From Candidatus Nanopelagicus abundans (GTDB lineage Bacteria; Actinomycetota; Actinomycetes; Nanopelagicales; Nanopelagicaceae): 64,000 bases of DNA. Under the pieces are notes generated by a model. It had not been told where the DNA came from. It was given only the letters and a program-made list of their open reading frames with translations, and did not search any database. Where the stretch lies: positions 372,001 to 436,000 of the forward strand of contig NZ_CP016779.1 in NCBI RefSeq assembly GCF_002288305.1. The letters are read 5' to 3'. This document shows, one piece after another, positions 60,360 to 64,000 of the stretch; positions within the stretch are counted from its first letter, which is position 1; every line of letters begins with the position of its first letter. The position numbers and the translations under genes were made by a program.

Positions 60360-63020
60360 TTGAGTAAGAACTCATTTAAGACCAAAACCACACTTGATGT
60401 CGCAGGTAAAAGTTATGAAGTATTTGATATTACTAGCTTTAAAGAAGCGGTTGATCTTCCATTTAGTTTAAAAGTTTTATTAGAAAACTTACTGCGCACC
60501 GAAGATGGTGCAAATATAACTGCTGAGCAGATAAAGAAATTAGCAGCCTGGGATCCAAATGCTGAGCCAGATACTGAAATTCAATTTACGCCAGCTCGAG
60601 TTATTATGCAGGACTTTACTGGCGTGCCATGCATTGTTGATCTTGCCACAATGCGAGAAGCGATCGCTGATCTAGGTGGAGATCCTGCAAAAGTTAATCC
60701 ACTTTCCCCTGCTGAATTGGTAATTGATCACTCAGTTATTGCAGATCTATTTGGAACTAAAGATGCGTTTGAGAAAAATGTTGATATTGAGTATCAACGC
60801 AATAAAGAGCGGTATCGCTTCCTGCGTTGGGGACAAACTGCTTTTGATGAGTTTAAAGTTGTTCCACCTGGAACTGGAATTGTCCATCAAGTAAATATTG
60901 AATATTTAGCAAGAGTAGTAATGAGTCGAGAAGTTGATGGAAAACTTCGTGCATATCCTGACACCGTAGTAGGTACAGATTCTCACACCACAATGGTTAA
61001 TGGTTTAGGTGTCCTTGGTTGGGGAGTTGGTGGCATAGAGGCTGAGGCAGCTCTACTTGGCCAACCGGTTTCAATGTTAATACCAAAAGTTGTCGGATTT
61101 AAATTAAATGGCCAACTACCGGTAGGAACAACGGCAACTGATCTGGTTTTAACAATTACCCAAATGCTTAGAAAGCATGGCGTAGTTGGAAAGTTTGTAG
61201 AATTTTATGGACCAGGAGTTAGTGCGCTACCAATGGCTAATCGAGCAACGATTGGAAATATGTCACCAGAGTATGGATCTACTTGCGCCATTTTTCCAAT
61301 AGATGAAGAAACAATTCGCTATCTAAAATTTACTGGGCGTACTAATGACCAATTAGAACTTGTAGAAAAATACGCAAAATTTAATAACCTCTGGCATGAT
61401 CCAAAAGCTGAACCAAGATTTTCTGAAAAGCTTGAACTCGATCTTGCAAAAGTTGTGCCATCAATTGCAGGCCCTAAACGACCACAGGATCGGATTTCAT
61501 TAAGTGATGCTAAGAGTTCTTATGAAAAAATTGCGCCAACTTACTTCAGTGATAAAACCACAAAAAATAAGATTGATGTGAAGGTAAATGGTAAGCCAAC
61601 TACTGTTACAAATGGCGATGTCGTAATCGCTTCAATTACCTCATGTACCAATACCTCTAACCCATCGGTAATGATTGGCGCTGCACTACTTGCAAAAAAA
61701 GCGGTTGAAAAAGGATTAACTAGTAAGCCTTGGGTTAAAACCACATTAGCACCAGGTTCTAAAGTTGTTACTGATTACTATGACCGATCTGGACTTACTC
61801 CATATATGGAAAAGCTTGGATTTAACCTTGTTGGCTATGGCTGCGTTACCTGCATTGGTAACTCAGGTCCACTACCGCTGGAGATTAGCAAAGCGATTAA
61901 TGAGAATGACCTAGCAGTCTCTGCAGTTCTATCTGGAAACCGTAACTTTGAAGGAAGAATTTCACCTGATGTAAAGATGAATTACTTGGCATCACCACCA
62001 CTTGTAGTTGCTTACGCATTAACTGGCACGATGGATCATGATTTTGAAAATGATCCGATTGGTGTAGGTAGCGATGGTAAACCTGTATTTTTAAAAGATA
62101 TTTGGCCAACAACAGCTGAGATTGATTCCGTGATCACATCTTCAATCTCCTCAGATATGTTTACAAAAGATTACGCCTCAGTTTTTGATGGCGATAAAAG
62201 GTGGAAATCACTCGATACGCCGACAGGTAATACCTTTGAATGGGATAGTGCTTCAACATATGTTAGAAAGCCGCCTTACTTTGATGCCATGCCACGGAAT
62301 CCAAAACCAGTAACAAATATTTCAGGTGCGCGTGTACTTGCAGTATTAGGTGATTCAGTGACAACTGATCACATATCTCCTGCTGGAAATATTAAAGTTG
62401 ATTCACCAGCTGGAAAGTATTTAGCCGAACATAATATTGATCGAGCAGATTTTAACTCTTATGGATCAAGGCGTGGAAATCATGAGGTAATGATTAGAGG
62501 TACTTTTGCCAATATTCGCCTTAAAAATCTTTTACTTGACGGAGTTGAAGGTGGATTTACTAAAAACTTCTTAGCAAATGGGGAGCAGACAACAATCTAT
62601 GATGCTTCTCGGGCATACATTGCAGAAAATATTCCATTAGTAATTTTGGCAGGAAAAGAGTACGGCTCAGGATCATCCCGAGATTGGGCTGCAAAAGGAA
62701 CTGCGCTACTAGGTGTTAGAGCAGTGATTGCAGAATCATTTGAAAGAATTCACCGATCTAATTTAATTGGCATGGGTGTATTGCCATTGCAATATTTAAA
62801 TGGCGCCAATGCTTCCTCACTTGGATTAGATGGCAGTGAGATTTTCTCAATCACTGGTGTAGAAGAATTAAATAATGGACAAACGCCAAAAGAGGTGACG
62901 GTCACAGCAGGGGATAAGAGCTTTAAAGTTAGCCTACGTATCGATACCCCAGGTGAGGCAGATTACTATCGCCACGGTGGAATCATGCAGTATGTATTAC
63001 GCTCACTTTTGAGTAAATAG
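60360..63020 (+). CDS. acnA: Aconitate hydratase
   Basis: An 886-residue AcnA/IRP-type aconitase. The [4Fe-4S] ligands are Cys in [14 protein letters not shown] near residue 430 and the pair in [12 protein letters not shown] near 497. [22 protein letters not shown] near 210 and the swivel-domain [15 protein letters not shown] near 765 complete the active site. It isomerises citrate to isocitrate in the TCA cycle. TTG start; AGAGG lies about nine bases upstream. Full length. Confidence 0.96.
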   Translation: MSKNSFKTKTTLDVAGKSYEVFDITSFKEAVDLPFSLKVLLENLLRTEDGANITAEQIKKLAAWDPNAEPDTEIQFTPARVIMQDFTGVPCIVDLATMREAIADLGGDPAKVNPLSPAELVIDHSVIADLFGTKDAFEKNVDIEYQRNKERYRFLRWGQTAFDEFKVVPPGTGIVHQVNIEYLARVVMSREVDGKLRAYPDTVVGTDSHTTMVNGLGVLGWGVGGIEAEAALLGQPVSMLIPKVVGFKLNGQLPVGTTATDLVLTITQMLRKHGVVGKFVEFYGPGVSALPMANRATIGNMSPEYGSTCAIFPIDEETIRYLKFTGRTNDQLELVEKYAKFNNLWHDPKAEPRFSEKLELDLAKVVPSIAGPKRPQDRISLSDAKSSYEKIAPTYFSDKTTKNKIDVKVNGKPTTVTNGDVVIASITSCTNTSNPSVMIGAALLAKKAVEKGLTSKPWVKTTLAPGSKVVTDYYDRSGLTPYMEKLGFNLVGYGCVTCIGNSGPLPLEISKAINENDLAVSAVLSGNRNFEGRISPDVKMNYLASPPLVVAYALTGTMDHDFENDPIGVGSDGKPVFLKDIWPTTAEIDSVITSSISSDMFTKDYASVFDGDKRWKSLDTPTGNTFEWDSASTYVRKPPYFDAMPRNPKPVTNISGARVLAVLGDSVTTDHISPAGNIKVDSPAGKYLAEHNIDRADFNSYGSRRGNHEVMIRGTFANIRLKNLLLDGVEGGFTKNFLANGEQTTIYDASRAYIAENIPLVILAGKEYGSGSSRDWAAKGTALLGVRAVIAESFERIHRSNLIGMGVLPLQYLNGANASSLGLDGSEIFSITGVEELNNGQTPKEVTVTAGDKSFKVSLRIDTPGEADYYRHGGIMQYVLRSLLSK

Positions 63021-63044
63021 ATCGCTTTAATAAGTATCAGGCTT

Positions 63045-63050
63045 TAAACT
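63045..63050 (+). promoter_or_regulatory. -10 box of a leaderless promoter for dxs
   Basis: TAAACT six bases before the ATG at 63057; same form as in front of hisD. Confidence 0.6.
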
Positions 63051-63056
63051 ATCACC

Positions 63057-64000
63057 ATGCTTTCAGAGATTAAATCACCGGCTGATCTAAAAGGCTTATC
63101 AAATACACAATTAGATCAATTATCTACTGAGATTAGATCTTTTTTAATTGAGCAGGTATCAAAATCTGGCGGTCACTTAGGGCCAAACCTTGGTGTTGTT
63201 GAGTTAACAATCGCACTACATAGAATTTTTCAATCACCAAAGGATGTAATTGTCTTTGATACAGGTCATCAAAGTTATGTTCATAAGTTATTAACGGGGC
63301 GAATAGCTGGATTTGAAAAGCTGCGTCAACGCGGTGGATTAGCTGGATATCCAAATCGTAGTGAGAGTGAGCATGATGTTGTTGAGAATTCACATGCTTC
63401 AACCGCACTTTCTTGGAGTGATGGAATTGCAAAAGGATTTGCATTAACAAATCAGCATGATAGAACTGTAATTTGTGTAGTTGGTGATGGCGCTTTAACA
63501 GGTGGTATGAGTTGGGAAGCACTTAATAACATAGCGGCAAATAAAAAAGAAAAATTAGTAATAGTTGTAAATGATAATGAAAGATCCTATTCACCAACAA
63601 TTGGCGGCCTTGCTACATATTTATCAACTCTTCGAACAACTCGTGGTTATGAGAAGTTTTTAGATTGGGGTAAAGGTGTTTTAGAAAAAACACCGGTAGT
63701 AGGTCAACCAATTTATGAAACCCTACACGGAATGAAAAAAGGTATTAAAGATATTGTTGCACCACAAGGAATGTTTGAGGATTTAGGAATAAAGTATTTT
63801 GGACCAGTTGATGGCCATGATATCTCTGCGATCGAGCATGCATTGTTATCGGCTAAAGATTTTGGTGGTCCAGTACTCGTTCATGTTATTACTGAAAAAG
63901 GTAGAGGACATGCTCCAGCAGTTAATGATGAGGCTGAGAAATTTCATGCAGTTGGTGTAGTTGATGCTGAGACCGGACAACCACTTAGTAAAGCTGGCCA
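63057..64000 (+). CDS. dxs: 1-deoxy-D-xylulose-5-phosphate synthase (3' end beyond window)
   Basis: The first 314 residues of Dxs, running off the right edge. The start [15 protein letters not shown] is typical; [19 protein letters not shown] near residue 38 binds substrate and TPP, and [19 protein letters not shown] near 145 is the TPP/Mg motif. It condenses pyruvate and glyceraldehyde 3-phosphate, the first step of the MEP isoprenoid route. The gene is leaderless by its TAAACT box and follows acnA after 36 bases. Confidence 0.95.
   Translation, partial: MLSEIKSPADLKGLSNTQLDQLSTEIRSFLIEQVSKSGGHLGPNLGVVELTIALHRIFQSPKDVIVFDTGHQSYVHKLLTGRIAGFEKLRQRGGLAGYPNRSESEHDVVENSHASTALSWSDGIAKGFALTNQHDRTVICVVGDGALTGGMSWEALNNIAANKKEKLVIVVNDNERSYSPTIGGLATYLSTLRTTRGYEKFLDWGKGVLEKTPVVGQPIYETLHGMKKGIKDIVAPQGMFEDLGIKYFGPVDGHDISAIEHALLSAKDFGGPVLVHVITEKGRGHAPAVNDEAEKFHAVGVVDAETGQPLSKAG

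Noticed and set aside
1-64000. Mobile elements, prophage, CRISPR or defence island
   Set aside because: No transposase, integrase, phage structural gene, Cas gene, repeat array or terminal inverted repeats were seen; base composition is even throughout apart from the SAM riboswitch.

Overview
The window looks like a piece of a small, low-GC, streamlined actinobacterial chromosome. The lineage is recognisable from gene families confined to or typical of Actinobacteria (SepH/DUF3071, DUF4193, DUF3093, DUF3159, a DUF7455-like zinc protein, a DUF4192 fragment), from a lysine-rich-headed HrdB/SigA sigma factor next to parE, and from a SAM-IV type riboswitch. Short intergenic gaps, stop codons shared between convergent genes, and many start codons placed 6-7 bases after a TAnnnT hexamer suggest a freshwater acI/Nanopelagicales-type planktonic organism. 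That placement is an inference from style and gene content. No rRNA, tRNA, insertion sequence, prophage or CRISPR array was seen, and no gap without a gene exceeds about 235 bases.

Region by region. 1-3337: the end of a sugar ABC transporter operon (binding protein, two permeases) with a phosphohexuloisomerase-like SIS protein inside it. 3515-9864: small membrane, secreted and redox proteins (DUF305, DCC thioredoxin-like, DoxX-like, zinc ribbon, DUF805, fasciclin lipoprotein, Asp-box propeller, YqhA, class II amidotransferase). 9884-13693: a glycerol-type operon on the minus strand (FGGY kinase, GlpA-like dehydrogenase with BFD-type C-terminus, FAD oxidoreductase). 13854-23436: two facing operons for amine or amino-alcohol use, one with a permease, a gamma-glutamyl-amine ligase of the glutamine synthetase fold, an aldehyde dehydrogenase and an SDR, the other with an SDR, a class I amidotransferase, HisD and a second permease. 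23514-31475: a carbohydrate locus with a DUF4432 mutarotase-like protein, a P-loop kinase, an Frc/Rbs-like ABC transporter, a PfkB kinase, an FGGY kinase and a LacD/YihT-like aldolase.

31541-64000 is housekeeping. LexA stands divergent from a LysM membrane protein, with an SOS box in front of each. NrdR is followed by the B12-dependent ribonucleotide reductase NrdJ. Next come a DinG-like helicase, Nudix, alanine dehydrogenase, a SAM-IV riboswitch controlling metY-metX, SigA, ParE, an ABC-F ATPase, a ParC that ends before its C-terminal domain, SepH, SuhB, rplS-khpA-rimM-trmD, dut, two TrkA-type RCK proteins, an RlmD/TrmA-type methyltransferase, aconitase and the start of dxs.

The points most worth following are the leaderless-promoter pattern (including one divergent pair with overlapping -10 boxes), five convergent gene pairs whose stop codons share TTAA or TTAG, the ParC without its C-terminal domain, the ketose-bisphosphate style sugar locus, the SOS-controlled LysM protein, and an unassigned structured leader in front of the amine permease.
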